A DNA stretch of 64,000 bases from the NCBI GenBank assembly GCA_017590115.1, contig JAGGNK010007537.1:62001-126000 (forward strand), given 5' to 3'. Positions 21,374 through 32,951 of the stretch are shown here, in pieces. Below the pieces are notes generated by a model. The model was not told the DNA's origin and searched no databases. It worked only from the letters and a program-made list of their open reading frames with translations. The position numbers and the translations under genes are program-made. The first letter of the stretch is position 1; each line of letters opens with the position of its first letter. Origin of the DNA: Montifringilla adamsi. Lineage: Eukaryota > Chordata > Aves > Passeriformes > Passeridae.

Positions 21374-24300
21374 TCAGCTGGTACAAATACTGTTGATGGA
21401 GGCCACAGCAGGGTCGACGAGGCCCAGCTCCTCCTGCTCATTGACGCAGAGCTGGTACCCACATCCCTTGCGCCGGGGCAGGGGCCCCAGGCGCCGGCTG
21501 GGCTTGGCACGGGGCGGCAGCAGGAAGCCGACGCTGCCGGCGATGAGCAGGTGCCAGATGCTGTGGATGTAGAAGTAGTTCTCCTCTGTCTCCACAAAGG
21601 CGTAGAGCAGCACGGCCGCCGCTGCGATCAGCGCTCCCGGGCACAAGTAGAAAGCCCAGCGCTTCCAGGTCGGAGGGTAGCAGTGGCGGCGACGGATGGT
21701 GCGAGCCGTCTGTGGTGGGGAAAGGACAGGCTGGAATGGGGAGCCACAGCGGGGACAGGCACGACCTCTGTGCCATGGTGACACACCCCTCAGGAGCCAG
21801 GGAGAGGGGTTCATGGGGAAGGGTGAGGGCAGCAGAGGGGAGATGCTGGCAGGGGCAGGATGCTGAGCGCAGCCAGGATGGGGACATGAGGGACATCATC
21901 TTACCCAGGCGACGGCCATTATCCCCAAAGCGAAAAGGCTGGGCCCCAGAAGGTTCCAGAGCCCGTGACGGTCCATCTGCAGAGCCATGGAGAGTAGCAT
22001 GGCCCCCAGCAGGTACAGCACCTGTGGGGCAGTGGGGCACCCATCAGGATAAATCTCTTCCATGCCTGCCCTGCATGCTCCCTCCCCACACTTGCCTGCT
22101 TGACTATGGGCTGGAGCCGGGCCATGGCGATGACAGTGACCCAGACAGACATGAGAGAGCCCAAGAAGTCACAAAACTGCAGCACATCATACTCCATGAT
22201 GCAGAACACCACAATGCCTGGCTGGTCGCAGGCATGGTAAAACTGGGGTAGTAGGGAAAGGGTGTGAGAGCTGCCCTGCACAGCCCCAGCCCTTCACTTG
22301 CCCCTCAGCTGCCCCACGCACACTCACAGTGGAGAAGAACATGGTGAAGATGTAGACAGCAGCTTCTAGGAGGTAGTGGCTGCGGACAGCAATGGCCACG
22401 GGAGGCACAAACATGACATTGCTGAGGCACAGCAGCAGTGTGGAGAGGAGCTGGAAGCCATAGGAGAAAGCCTCAGCGTTGTCCGTGCAGCCCCAGCCGT
22501 TCCAGCCTGTGACCAGGGAGAGCTGCTGTCACCACTGCAGCACTTGCAGGGTCTGGGGGGGTGAGCAGGGAACCCCCTTTCCAGCACCCTGCAGAGACCT
22601 GGCATGAATGGACTACTGGGATACAAGTAGTATCCAAGGGGAAGGGTGCTGGGATCTCACCAGCTTTACACTCGCAGGCAGCGTACAGGTAGTTGTTGGT
22701 GCGCAGCAGCTTGCACTGGCCGTAGATGCCACAGTCGTTGATGCAGGGGGAGAGGTAGGCACGCAAGTACACCTCAGCTGTCACGTTGGTGCAGGGCTCA
22801 AACCTGCAGGGTGGGAGAAGGGGGTCAGCCCTCACCCTGTGCCCTTGAAGAGCTCCTGCCTCTACCAGAGCCACCCGTCTCACCCAGACTTGGCAGGTGA
22901 TGGGAGACCCAGGGACCGGGCAAGCTTGAAAATGAGATTCTTTGGTGCTGCATGTGGCAGCTGAGAGCTGGTCCCCAAGGATCCTGTGTGCTTCTATTGT
23001 TTGTGCCAGCCTGAGTGAGCAGGAGGAACGTGGCCCTTAAAACACTTAAAGCCCCTCTGCCTTAGCAGCACACTCAGCTGGTTCCTATTTCATTTGGGTT
23101 TCGCTGTGCAAACACTGCGCCCTGCCTTGCAATGGCCATGTGTGAACCCATCAGGGAAGGACTGACTGCGACTGGCAACTCAGCATGAACTAGAAACACA
23201 GCAGAGGAGTCAGAGCAGGCACGCCAACCCCACTGCCCTGGGCTGCCCCTGCACAAGACTCTGGGCACTGCCAGCACCTCCTCAGCTCCAGCACACCAGG
23301 AGCACAGGCAGCCCCACAGGCTGACAGCACATACCAGCTGCTGGCTGGGCACACACAGGCACCCCGACATGCACAGATATGCACACAGTGCCAGCTGCAT
23401 GTGTGTCTGCTGTCTACTGACTGTGTCCTCACACAGTCTAATCTGCATGTGCATTGTGCAGAACATACACTGCCCTGACTGCTTCAGCAAAGCCCTGACT
23501 GCTTGTGCAAACCAGAATACACACACAGAACTGGCTGCACATATGCACCCAAACATGCATGCAGCACCACCTGCACTCGTGCATCCTTGCACGTACAGAT
23601 ACACACACACACCAGCCTCACTCTTCCACAAGGCTCCAGGCAGACACAGAGACCAGGAGCAGAGCCACAGCACAGCGCCAGTCCCTGGAGATGCTGAGCA
23701 GAGCCCCAGCCTGACCAGAGATGTCCCCTCACTCCAGAGCAGAGCCCTGTTCTCCCAGCGACAGCCCGGTCCCCTCCCAGGCATGGGTACAGATGGGCCC
23801 TGCCGCGGGGGCGGAGAGGCACTGACAGATGCCCGGCGTTCGCGAGCTGACAGGCACTTCCTAACCGCGAGACAGAGGGAAGAGCCGCAGGGACCCACAG
23901 ATGGTCAGGCAGACGCGAGCTGGAGCCATCCATGCCCACGCAGCGCTCACACGGTGACACACGGCCCACAAAGCCACGTGCACACACATGAGCAGAGACA
24001 CGCAGCATAGGGACATGTGCACCCACAGACCCACGGCACACACAGGCACAGGTCACGGTGAGGACATCCCCCCTCGGGGCACAGGGAGGGGATGTGCTGG
24101 GGCTCTTACCCGTGCTCCGTGGCACAGAGCGAGCGCAGGCTCAGGTACCAGCTGCCTGTCTGTGGGTAGGGGATCCGCAGGCGGCTGAGGCTGGCTGTGG
24201 CATTAACGGAGAGCAGGAAGCCTGCCAGAGACTCTGTGGGCCAGAACAGCTCTGGGTAAGCAGAGCAAGGTGCAGCTCCCTGCCCTGGACAGAACTGGAA

Positions 24301-27300
24301 CAAGGACAGAGCATCCTGTGCCAGGCTCCAGGGCAACATGCCCCCATGGTCTCTGCAGCCTCCCCCCACCCTCTTGCCAGACACAGGAGTTGTGACCCCA
24401 TGGACATGGCAGGATGGACATGCACAGCCCAGCCTACCTGTCTCACAGGTGACCGTGGTGTTGTCACCAGATGTCAGTGGGACTCCATGGTTTAGACACC
24501 CAAACACTGTCACATTCTCACCACACAGGGAGCTCTGACGGCAGAGGAGATGGTCTTAAACCAGTGCCAGGGATTTCCCTGCTCTGACAGCACTTGGATC
24601 AGAGCACATCAACTAGCAGTGTCCTAACCCTCTGCCCTTCACCCAAGAACACCCCGAACCTTGGCCTTGGAGCACCCTAATCCATTCTCCATCACCCGAA
24701 AACTTCACAACCACTGCCTGTGACCCCAAATCCTGTCCCCTGCCCTGCTGCAACCTTGACATCACCCATCTCCCATCCTAGCCCCCCGTCCCAAGCTACC
24801 CTGCCCTGCTCAGGGTGTAATGTGGCCACCTCACCACGTTGAGCCGCAGCTCCAGATTGAGTACCCCACCACTGTCCAGCACTGGCAGGAGGTTGATGAC
24901 GAAGACAGCGGGGCGGTCAGGCGGCACTGACACGTTGGGCCCGAAGAAGATGTAGAAGTGGACAGAGAAGGTGTCCAGCTCGTTGCGCAGCGTGGGCCGG
25001 ACAGGCCAGCACCGCTCTTCGGTGTGTAAGGTGACAGGGATGGGGACCGGGTGCTTCGTGTCGTTGGGGCTGGTGGGTGGAGGGCTGTCCCCCAGCGCCA
25101 GCCCACCCGCGGAGCCGAAGGAGTGGGGCATGTTCATGGAGGCGCTGGAGGGCAGGAAGGGTGGCCGGGCCAGGCTGGGTCGGGAACAGTCTGGAGGGAC
25201 AGAGCCATCAGCCTGGGCACCACACAGCTCCATCCCATTCTTAGTTCCCACCTTCCTTCTTGCCCTCCATTTGCTATCCAGCCCCAACACCTCACAGCAT
25301 TCCCATCCCAGCAGAGCTGGGTATAAATAACCCTGTGCCCACCTGCAGACAGATCCTGTGGGCATCCTTTAGCCCCCACACCAAAGCAGAGTCAAGACCA
25401 TGCCTCCACCCACACCTCCACATGCACCCTCACCTGTGAGCTGCACGGTGACCTGGAAGAAGACGGTGCCCGGCACCCCAGGGTGTTTCTCCACCAGCAC
25501 GTAGTACCAGTGCTGCCAGAAGGGCAGGTCCTGTGCCAGCTGGCAGGGAGTGTGTTCCCGGCAGTCCAGGGTTGTGGAGTTGTGCAGGGGGGGAGCCTTG
25601 GCCCGCACACGCAGCCAGAGTGGGCAGCCCTCGGCCCCACGGCACCGCAGCACCTCCACAAGCACTCGCGATGTGTAGCTGGGCACAAAGACCCTGCGGG
25701 ACAGCAGTGCCAGGTTGTGCCCATCGCTATGGACTAACAGGGTTGGGGCGGGAAGCCAGAGGAATGGGACACCCTCGTCTCCCCACCCTGAGAATGCCTC
25801 CTCCTTAGGTGACCTTCTCACACTCACTTGTAGAGGCAGGAGCGGTTGTGGGGGGCCATGCTCTGCTCGGTGACATGACCGGGGTACAGCACAGCGATGT
25901 TCACCAGGCGCTGCACGATGAGCTGTGGCTGGAAGAGATACTGGCACTCCTCGTAGAGCCCCTGAAGCACAGGAGAGTCAGCACCGGGCAAGGGGCACAG
26001 GGCAGTGCCCCCACTTGGGACACCTGCCCTGGGCACTGCCAGCCCAGAGCAGTCTGACCCCAGCCTTGCCCCGCCACGGTCCCTCCTTCACCTTAACGGA
26101 GATCTTGCCCTCATCTTTGGGCAGGTGGGCAGCCAGGAACCAGTCCCCGGGCAGCGGGCTGGTGACATTGAACACGCCTGTGGTGCGGTTGGGCAGGGTC
26201 CAGGTGAGGGTCAGTGCGAAGGAGCCAGGGACGGCCGTGTCCCTGGGGAAGTGCGTGTGCAGCGGGTTAATGACAGAGGGAGCCCCTGAGCGGAAATACC
26301 TGCAGGAGAGACAGCAGTCAGCAGGGTGTAGGCTGGGCATGGTGGCAGGGCCAGTATGTCCTACATGTGGGTGTCTTCCTCTATGCTTAAAGACATCATG
26401 GAAGCTGGGACCTTTCTGGAGACTGAGCTTTCCTGAGTGGGTGTTCAAGCAAAACAGTTCATCTGTGAGATGCACAGAAGAGTGGAGCCTGCATTGGTCC
26501 TGGGAAGATGAATCATGGGGAGAGAGCGTACATGTTGTCTGGGTTTTGGCTGGGATAGGGTTCATTTTCTTCTGAGTGGCTGGTACAGTGCTGTGTTTTG
26601 GATTTAGTATGAGAGTAATGTTGATAACACACTGACGTTTCAGTGTTGCTCAGCAGCGCTTACCCTAAAGCACTTTTCAGTGTCTCATGCTCCACCAGAG
26701 AGCAGGTGCCCAAGATGTTAGAAGGGAGCACGGCCTGGAGAGCTGACCCAAACTGACCAAAGTAATATTCCATAGCATACAGAATATATTCTGTTCCATA
26801 CAGAGCCTCCTGCCCAATGTATAATCTTGGGAGAGTTGGCATGGAGCCACCAACCACTGCTGGGGGGACAGGTTGGGCATCAGTCAGCATGTGGTGAGCA
26901 ACTTTGTGATGAATCACTCATCTTTCTCAGGTTTTATTTCTCTCTCTCCTTTTTGTTACGGTTGTTATTATTATTATTTTGTAGCTGTTTTATAATTAGT
27001 GTTATTGGCATATTTATTTTGATTAGTTAACTGTTTTTATCTCAACCCACGAGTTTTACTTTTTTTCCATGATTCTCCTCCCCACTAGGGGAGCAGGGGG
27101 GGATGAGCGAGCAGCTGCGTAGCACTCAGCTGGCAACCTACTCTAGTGGAACATGTCCCATGGTAGCAGGTTGGAACGACATGATCTTTAATGTCCTTTC
27201 CAACCCAAAGGATTCTGCGGTTCTATGATTCTTTGACTCTATAGGTACCCGTGCATGTGCAAGAAAAGAAGCAGGCAAGAGCAGGCAAGCTGTGGGGCAA

Positions 27301-27552
27301 ATCCAGGCAGGAGCAGCAGAGGCAGGCAGGAAGGATACAGGCAGGCTAGGCTGCTTACTCACACGGTGATGCTGCGGTCTGGGCATTGATCCCCAAAGGT
27401 GCCACCTTGCTCCTTGAAGGTGATGAGGTTCCAGACGGCGATGACTGTGTCCTCGGGAATGTGGAAGTGGAAGAGCTCGATGCTGGCAAAGGAGCGGAAG
27501 GGGCTGAGCTTGCGTGGTGTGCGGGTGAAGTAGTCGGTCACAAAGAGCCCGT
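21374..27552 (-). CDS. TMEM8B: Transmembrane protein 8B (N-terminal exon not identified)
   Basis: Twelve exons join in phase: 27363-27552, 26092-26299, 25828-25961, 25434-25693, 24835-25190, 24438-24534, 24110-24233, 22661-22803, 22328-22506, 22096-22242, 21905-22021, 21374-21709 (763 residues). The ectodomain carries several N-glycosylation sites and an EGF-like module ([14 protein letters not shown] then CECKAGW). The C-terminal half has seven membrane helices with the CREST-hydrolase signature: S-x3-H in STFYH, D in CDFLGS, and HSIWH. It ends [11 protein letters not shown] then SICTS, nearly identical to human TMEM8B. The family includes PGAP6, a GPI-specific phospholipase; TMEM8B (NGX6) is linked to cell adhesion and growth control. 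An internal MNMPHSFG at the 24835-25190 exon matches the start of the short human isoform. The first listed exon begins in phase 1, so an upstream signal-peptide exon must exist. Confidence 0.93.
22094..22095 (-). other. TMEM8B: GC-AG splice donor in TMEM8B
   Basis: After codons for PIVKQ the intron begins GCAAGT, not GTAAGT. The following exon starts VLYLLG in phase, as in the human protein, so a non-canonical GC-AG intron is required. Confidence 0.75.
26530..27140 (+). mobile_element. Solo LTR of an avian endogenous retrovirus in a TMEM8B intron
   Basis: The sequence follows a common songbird ERV LTR that I recognise: 'gttttggctgggatagggtt' at the start, 'cagtgctgtgttttggattt', 'gataacacactgacg', a TATA-like 'gtataatcttggg' near 26819, a T-rich R/U5 with TTATTATTATT, then 'tctcaacccacgagttttac' and 'gagcgagcagctgcgtagca' at the end. 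No internal viral genes remain. It is antisense to TMEM8B, between exons 26092-26299 and 27363-27552. Confidence 0.8.
27145..27242 (+). mobile_element. CR1 retrotransposon 3' end
   Basis: Contains 'atgatctttaatgtcctttc' and 'ccaacccaaaggattctgcg', and ends in 'ttctatgattctttgac', the CR1 3' tail. It abuts the LTR. Confidence 0.8.
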
Positions 27553-27559
27553 CTGCAAA

Positions 27560-29370
27560 GGAGACCCAAGTGGCTCTCAGTAGGGCAAAGGACTGGGGAG
27601 GGGGTTGTGGAGCCCCCCCCAGAGCAGGCCCACCACCCCGGCTCTGAATATGCCACAAGCATCCAGCAGCCTCAAGGCAGCAGGGGCTGGGACAGTGCCA
27701 TTTCAGTGGATCTCCAGGGCTGATGTCAGCTGTCCCCGGCTGTGTCTCCCAGCCCTGGCACAGTCTGCATCATTCCTGGTTCAGCACTGCCTCAAGTCCA
27801 GTTCACTGAGCTGTGGGCACTGATGGTCAGTAGCCTGAGGAGCCCATGGCTGCTCATGCTCTGCTCCCTGCATTTTACCTGTAATAGTAAAGGGACATTC
27901 TTCATGGCTTCAGCTATGCCCTAGCAGGTCAGCTCCCACAGGAACACACATTCCCCCTCATCTGCCTGCTGGGAAGGCTCAGCACCAAGCCCATCATAAA
28001 GTGCAGAGTTTCATCCTCGAGCCACAAGAAGAAGGAGAAAGCAGAGCACTTCCTGCACCACCTCCCAGCTCTCCCATGGTTTGTGGAGGAGGAACAGTGC
28101 ACATATGTGTGCACATATGCACACGTGGGTGCTGTCTGCATGCAAGGCAGAGAGGAGGCGTGCAGACCCACGCCCAGGGGGGTGTGTGCCTGTGCGCAGT
28201 CCCATGTCTGAAAGATGCTTCCTGCAAGCCCACGGCACAGGTGGGACCCACCTCCCCCGACCAGCTGCCTGACAAGTCGATTTTCAGGGATTTCCAGGAG
28301 CCCCAGCAGCAGTGAGACAGCCACTTCTTTGTCACAAGGGAGAGCAGGACTCAAGACAGCAGCCATAACTTCACCCACCATTACCACACTACACCAGTGC
28401 CTACCTGGGAGACCCATCCATTTTTGTCTAGAGACACAGTAAGAATAAGATACCTCTCTTCACAAGCTGCTGGAAAGGGGAAGGCCAGCAGAGGGTGGGC
28501 TGGGAGCAGGTCTGTGCCCGCGGGGACTTGTCCAGCATGAAGTGGGATAGCTGAGAAGAGGGTCTGCTTTGCACCACATGTTCTTGGCCAGGAGTGTGCG
28601 CATGTGCTTGCATGCACGTGTGTTTGTGCTGTGTGTGTGCAGCCCCAGCAGGCTGTACACTGACATGCATCTGCTCCCTTGTCTGGAACAAAGGCAGCTC
28701 CCCCTCCTCTTCACTCCCAGCCGGCACAAGCCAGGCATGAAACACCTGTCTCCTCAATGCAAGAGCATCCAATCCAAATTTCTCCACTAGAAACCACCTG
28801 GTCACTCCACAGCCCCACGTAGGGACAGTGACCTGGCAGGGGACCCCAGGGAGCGTGTTGAACACAACTCCAGAAGGGGAACTGGGGGAAGGACCCGGAG
28901 CTACCCAGTCCCAGCACAGCCCCCCACCATGCTCTCTCACCCAGGACAAGGTGAGGGAACTGGTTGCAGGCAGAGGGTCAGTCTGAGGCGGCATGGCAGT
29001 GCAGCCAGAGCACGGGAAAGGTGCTGAAAGATGGAGCGGGACTGCTATCCATGGAAGCGGAGCGGATGGAAGGAGAAAAGCCAAATCCCCTCTGCTTCAG
29101 GCCGGCCAGCGGCCTGAGCCGCAGGACCCCAGCCCCGCTGCTACAGCCCCAGGTCGCGGCCGGCGGTCAGCACCGCGGACAGCTCCACGGCCGGCGGTCA
29201 GCACCGCGCACAGCTCCCGCTGCCGCCCCGCCGCCGCGCCCCGGCACCGGCAGCCCCCGGCCAGCTTCCCCCCTGCCCGGGGGATGCCCCCTCGAAGCCC
29301 CCCAAGTATCCTTTCGCATCTCGGTCACTAAGCCAGCTCCCTGCCCCACAGCCTGCTCCTGGTCTCATAC
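27560..29370. other. TMEM8B 5' intronic/upstream region
   Basis: The signal-peptide exon of TMEM8B should lie here or further up to about 30.9 kb on the minus strand. I could not find a convincing one. A GC-rich patch (29100-29300) carries a 31-base tandem duplication beginning 'cggccggcggtcagcaccgc' at 29158 and 29189. Confidence 0.4.
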
Positions 29371-29399
29371 TGTCGTTGGTGGATCCCCCGCACATCCTG

Positions 29400-30720
29400 A
29401 CGCCCCGCTGGACACACAGCCCCGTTTCTGCAGGCTGTCCATCTCCGCTGCCCCCTGCACGCACACAGTCTTCTGCCCTGCATCTGCAACCCTCCGGGCC
29501 CACTCACTTCCCACGCACACGCCTCCCTCCCGGGGTGCTCCGCTGCCTGTGCACTGCCTGCATCCTCCTCGCACGCACAACACTGCACCCCCCTGCATGG
29601 GTACCCTGCTCATCTGTCTCCATGCCCCACTGCATGGGTACACCGTGCCCCACTGCACGCACACCCACACATCCCATTCCACAGATATCCAGTACCCTCC
29701 ACAGGCATCCCTGTACCCCACTATGCAAACACCCCACACACACGCATCATCTCTGCGCCCATCACACTCATCTGATGTCCCAGTGTAGGTGTACCCTGTG
29801 CCCCATGGCACCCCACACCCAACTGGGGACACCTCTGTACTGTGCAGCATGTCTGCCCCAAAGCCCACTGCATGCTGGCCCCATCCCTTTTGCCACACTC
29901 ACCGTGTCCCATCACAGGTGCACCCCACATCCCAGGATGCCATCCCCCCATAGCTGCGCCCTTGTGCTCCATTCTCACCCGCACCCCTGCCCCACTGCAT
30001 GCAAACCTCACATCCCGTTGCCCACGTAGCTCATCCCAAGCTACGCATTCCAAGCGCATCCCCTGAGCCCCACCACATGGCGCCCCACACCTGCAGCTCT
30101 TCTGCCCACCGCATCTCACCCACTCCCTGCCCCACTGCATGCACACCCCGCATCCCATTGCTTGTGTACTTCACACCCATCCCAAGCTCATCCCTCTGCC
30201 CCACGGCTCCTCACAGAGTCCTGTGACTCACACCTCCAGCCCTCCTGCTCACAGCGCACACCCCCGTGCTCCATTCCCACCTGGCCCCTGCCCCACTGCG
30301 TGTACACCCCACATCCCACTGCTCGTGTACCTCACGCACACTACACTCTCATCCCGCCGCCCCACGGCATGCTGTCCTGAGCTCCGCCGCACGGACCCCG
30401 TGCCTGCATCCCCCTGCCCACCGCACCCTTCCCCGCTCTCCAATCCCACCCGCCCCACTGCGCGCACACCCCACACCCCAAGGCTCCCGTACCTCACACC
30501 CATCCCAAGTTCATCCCCTCCGTCCCGCCGCAGGACCCCGGCGCCCCACACCTCCTGCCAGCGCACACAGCCCCGTGTTCGGTCCACACCCGCCCCACTG
30601 CGCGCCCCGCCACCCCCACGGCTCCCGTACCTCACACCCATCCCAAGCTCATCCCTTGCGTCCCGCCGGACGGACCCCGCTCCCCGCTCCACCGCCTCTC
30701 CCACCCACCGCACACACGTC
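29400..30720. repeat. C-rich degenerate minisatellite
   Basis: Recurrent phrases such as 'gccccactgcatgcacaccc', 'cacacccatcccaagctcat' and 'gctcccgtacctcacaccca' repeat at roughly 130-180 base spacing, with strong C/G strand asymmetry. Long ORFs on both strands are repeat artefacts. Confidence 0.75.
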
Positions 30721-30739
30721 CTCCGCGCTGCCGCCTCGC

Positions 30740-30960
30740 CCCCGCCGCGCCCTCGCCGTGCGCTCCCGCGCCCCGTCCCGCCGTGGGGCGCGCGCCTCCG
30801 GCCGCCCCGCCGCGCACCGGCGGCCCTGACGTCACCCGCCCCGCCCACCGGGACGGCCTCCCACGCAGCCATTGGCTCTCTGGCACGTCAATCACCGGCG
30901 ACCGAGCCACGCCCCGCCCGCCCCGAGAGACAATTCCCCCCGCGCTATTCCCGCCGGGAT
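30740..30960 (-). promoter_or_regulatory. TMEM8B: CpG-island promoter, probably TMEM8B
   Basis: CpG-rich segment with a perfect CRE TGACGTCA at 30827-30834, an inverted CCAAT box (ATTGG) at 30871, and GC boxes. Its position upstream of TMEM8B on the minus strand suggests it is that gene's promoter; it could fire in both directions. Confidence 0.5.
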
Positions 30961-30999
30961 GGACCCGGCGCTGACCGGGGCACGGGGGGACAGCGACAC

Positions 31000-31400
31000 G
31001 GGCCGGAATGGAGATGGGAGGCTGCGGGAAAGGGTCACCGGTTGGAACCAGAGATATGGGCCGGGTACTGGGGCACAGGGCTGGGGACAGGGACACGGGG
31101 CTGGAACGGAGATATGAGCCGGGAACGGGGGCACAGGGCACAGAGACACCGTCGGGGGCAGGGACACGGGCGGAGGCCAGGAACAAGGCGCTGAGGGCAG
31201 GAACATGACTCTGGAACCGAGATATCGGCCGGTAATGGGGTCACAGGGCTGGAACCCAGATATGGGCCAGGGACATGGTGCTGGGGACAGAAGCAATGAC
31301 AGGGAACAGTGATGTGGGTCTAGGGAATAGGGACATAGGGGACAGGAGTATGTCCTGGGCACAGAAATATATAATGGAGAGGGACATGGAGCTGTTGGCA
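31000..31400. repeat. G-rich minisatellite
   Basis: Repeated phrases 'ctggaaccgagatatcggcc', 'cagggctggaacccagatat' and 'cacggggctggaacggagat' recur with about 50-100 base spacing. It directly follows the CpG island. Confidence 0.75.
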
Positions 31401-31419
31401 TCCCCTGGAATTAGGGAAA

Positions 31420-32450
31420 GGGATGGGAGGCAGTGAGGGAGCTGGAGGTGGTAGGGTTACCTATCCCACAGGGGGCTGTGTAAGGGGGTCAGGTGGTTTT
31501 CTACCAGTGGCTACCACCTGCTTAAAGCAAATTGTAGCATGTATCTCTGAGAGGAGGTGTCCCATAGAGAGGGTCTGGGCATTGCCTGCGGGGATGAGGC
31601 CATCTTGACTGGAAACAATCTCATCACACTTTCCCAAACTCCCCTGACATCATCCCTAGACTCCCCTGACATCACCATCCTCCTTGGCCATAATGGAGGC
31701 AGCAGGAACGCTACTACTCATGAGGATGCTCCTCTCCCATCCTGTGCTCCCCACAGGAGTGCCACCCCACTGTGTCCCAGCCTGACTGCCCAGCAACCCT
31801 CCCCAGAGCACAGACCCCCTCCAGGCATGGCTGGGGGTTCCCTCCCCAATGCAGACCACATCGACACAGCTCTGGGGCCACTGGCCTCTGGCACAGGGAT
31901 GTACAAGGACTATGGTCCCTCGAGGAGAAAGCTGGTCATGCTCTCCTTGGGAAACGGACTGGGGAAGTTGTCCCCCTTCCAGATACTCTGCAAAAGCTCC
32001 AGGGTCCCCATCAGAGCACCGTGGGACTAACCTGAACTCTGTGTGGGTTCCATGGGGGCCTGGGGCCAGGTGGGTCCCTCATGGGAGCCAGCTACCACCC
32101 TGCAGGGAGGAAGGAGCACAGAGCCGGGGTGGGAGTGGGTTCACCGAGGCCAAGCACGTGTGAGGAAGGGCAGGGTGGGACTGGGGACTGGCACACCCTC
32201 AGTCTTCCAGGAGCCGCACTTAACTCCACAAGCCCCAGATATCTGTGAGTCTGTCCCATGGCCCCACACACCCCGCTGGAGCGGGGGATGCCCCGTGGCC
32301 ACACAACTGGGACCACGGAAAACCAGGTGTGCCCTTGGCAGGACTCACAGGGGGTTTCACTGCTCTCGAGGCGAGCAGAGGGAAGGAAACAATGCCCGTA
32401 TTCCTGCCCGTGCCCCTGCGGGGTCCTGTCCCGATGATTCTCCAGTGCCG
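31420..32450. other. Intergenic between TMEM8B and TAF1C
   Basis: No recognisable gene. The long plus-strand ORF covering 32043-33374 reads through the TAF1C promoter and first exon in the wrong frame. Confidence 0.5.
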
Positions 32451-32489
32451 GTCCCGGTCCGGCCCTATCCCAGTGTTCCCTGTGCCCGG

Positions 32490-32740
32490 TCCTTTTTCAG
32501 TCCCACCGCTTCCCTCGCCCACTCCCGTTCCCATCCCGGTCCCACAGCTTCCCCCACCCGTTCCTGTTCCCCTTCCAATCCCGGTCCCATCTCTTCCTTC
32601 GCACGTTCCCGTTCCCGTCCCGTTCCCATCTCGTTCCCATGGCTTCCCCCGCCCGTTCCCATCCCGGTCCCACCGCTTCCCCCGCCCGTTCCCGTTCCCG
32701 GTCCCGTTCCTGTCCCGGTCCCGTCCCGCTCCCCCTCCCT
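32490..32740. repeat. CCCGTTCCC-type minisatellite upstream of TAF1C
   Basis: Degenerate copies of 'cccgttcccatcccggtccc' and 'caccgcttcccccgcccgtt' at about 40-45 base spacing. The opposite strand reads as a [12 protein letters not shown] low-complexity ORF. Confidence 0.8.
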
Positions 32741-32759
32741 GCCGTACCTTTTTACCCTC

Positions 32760-32951
32760 CGGCCGGCAGGAGGCGGTGGCGCCCCGTGGCCGTGTCGCCG
32801 CCGGCGCTCTGTCCCGCGCTGTTCCCGGCCGCTGGTTGGTGCGCGGCGGCCGGAGCGCGCCGGTGACGCCATTGGCGGTGGCCGCGCCGTCCGCACGGGC
32901 AGCGGGAGCGCCGGCCCGGCCGCGTGCTGCCCCGTGCCCGGTACCGCGGCC
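32760..32951 (+). promoter_or_regulatory. TAF1C: CpG-island promoter of TAF1C
   Basis: GC- and CpG-rich DNA with an inverted CCAAT box (ATTGG) at 32871, about 80 bases before the start codon. No TATA box. Confidence 0.55.

Noticed and set aside
21113..21781. 222-codon plus-strand ORF
   Set aside because: Antisense shadow of the last TMEM8B exon.
30139..31194. 351-codon Pro/Thr-rich ORF
   Set aside because: Reads through minisatellite and CpG island; repeat artefact.
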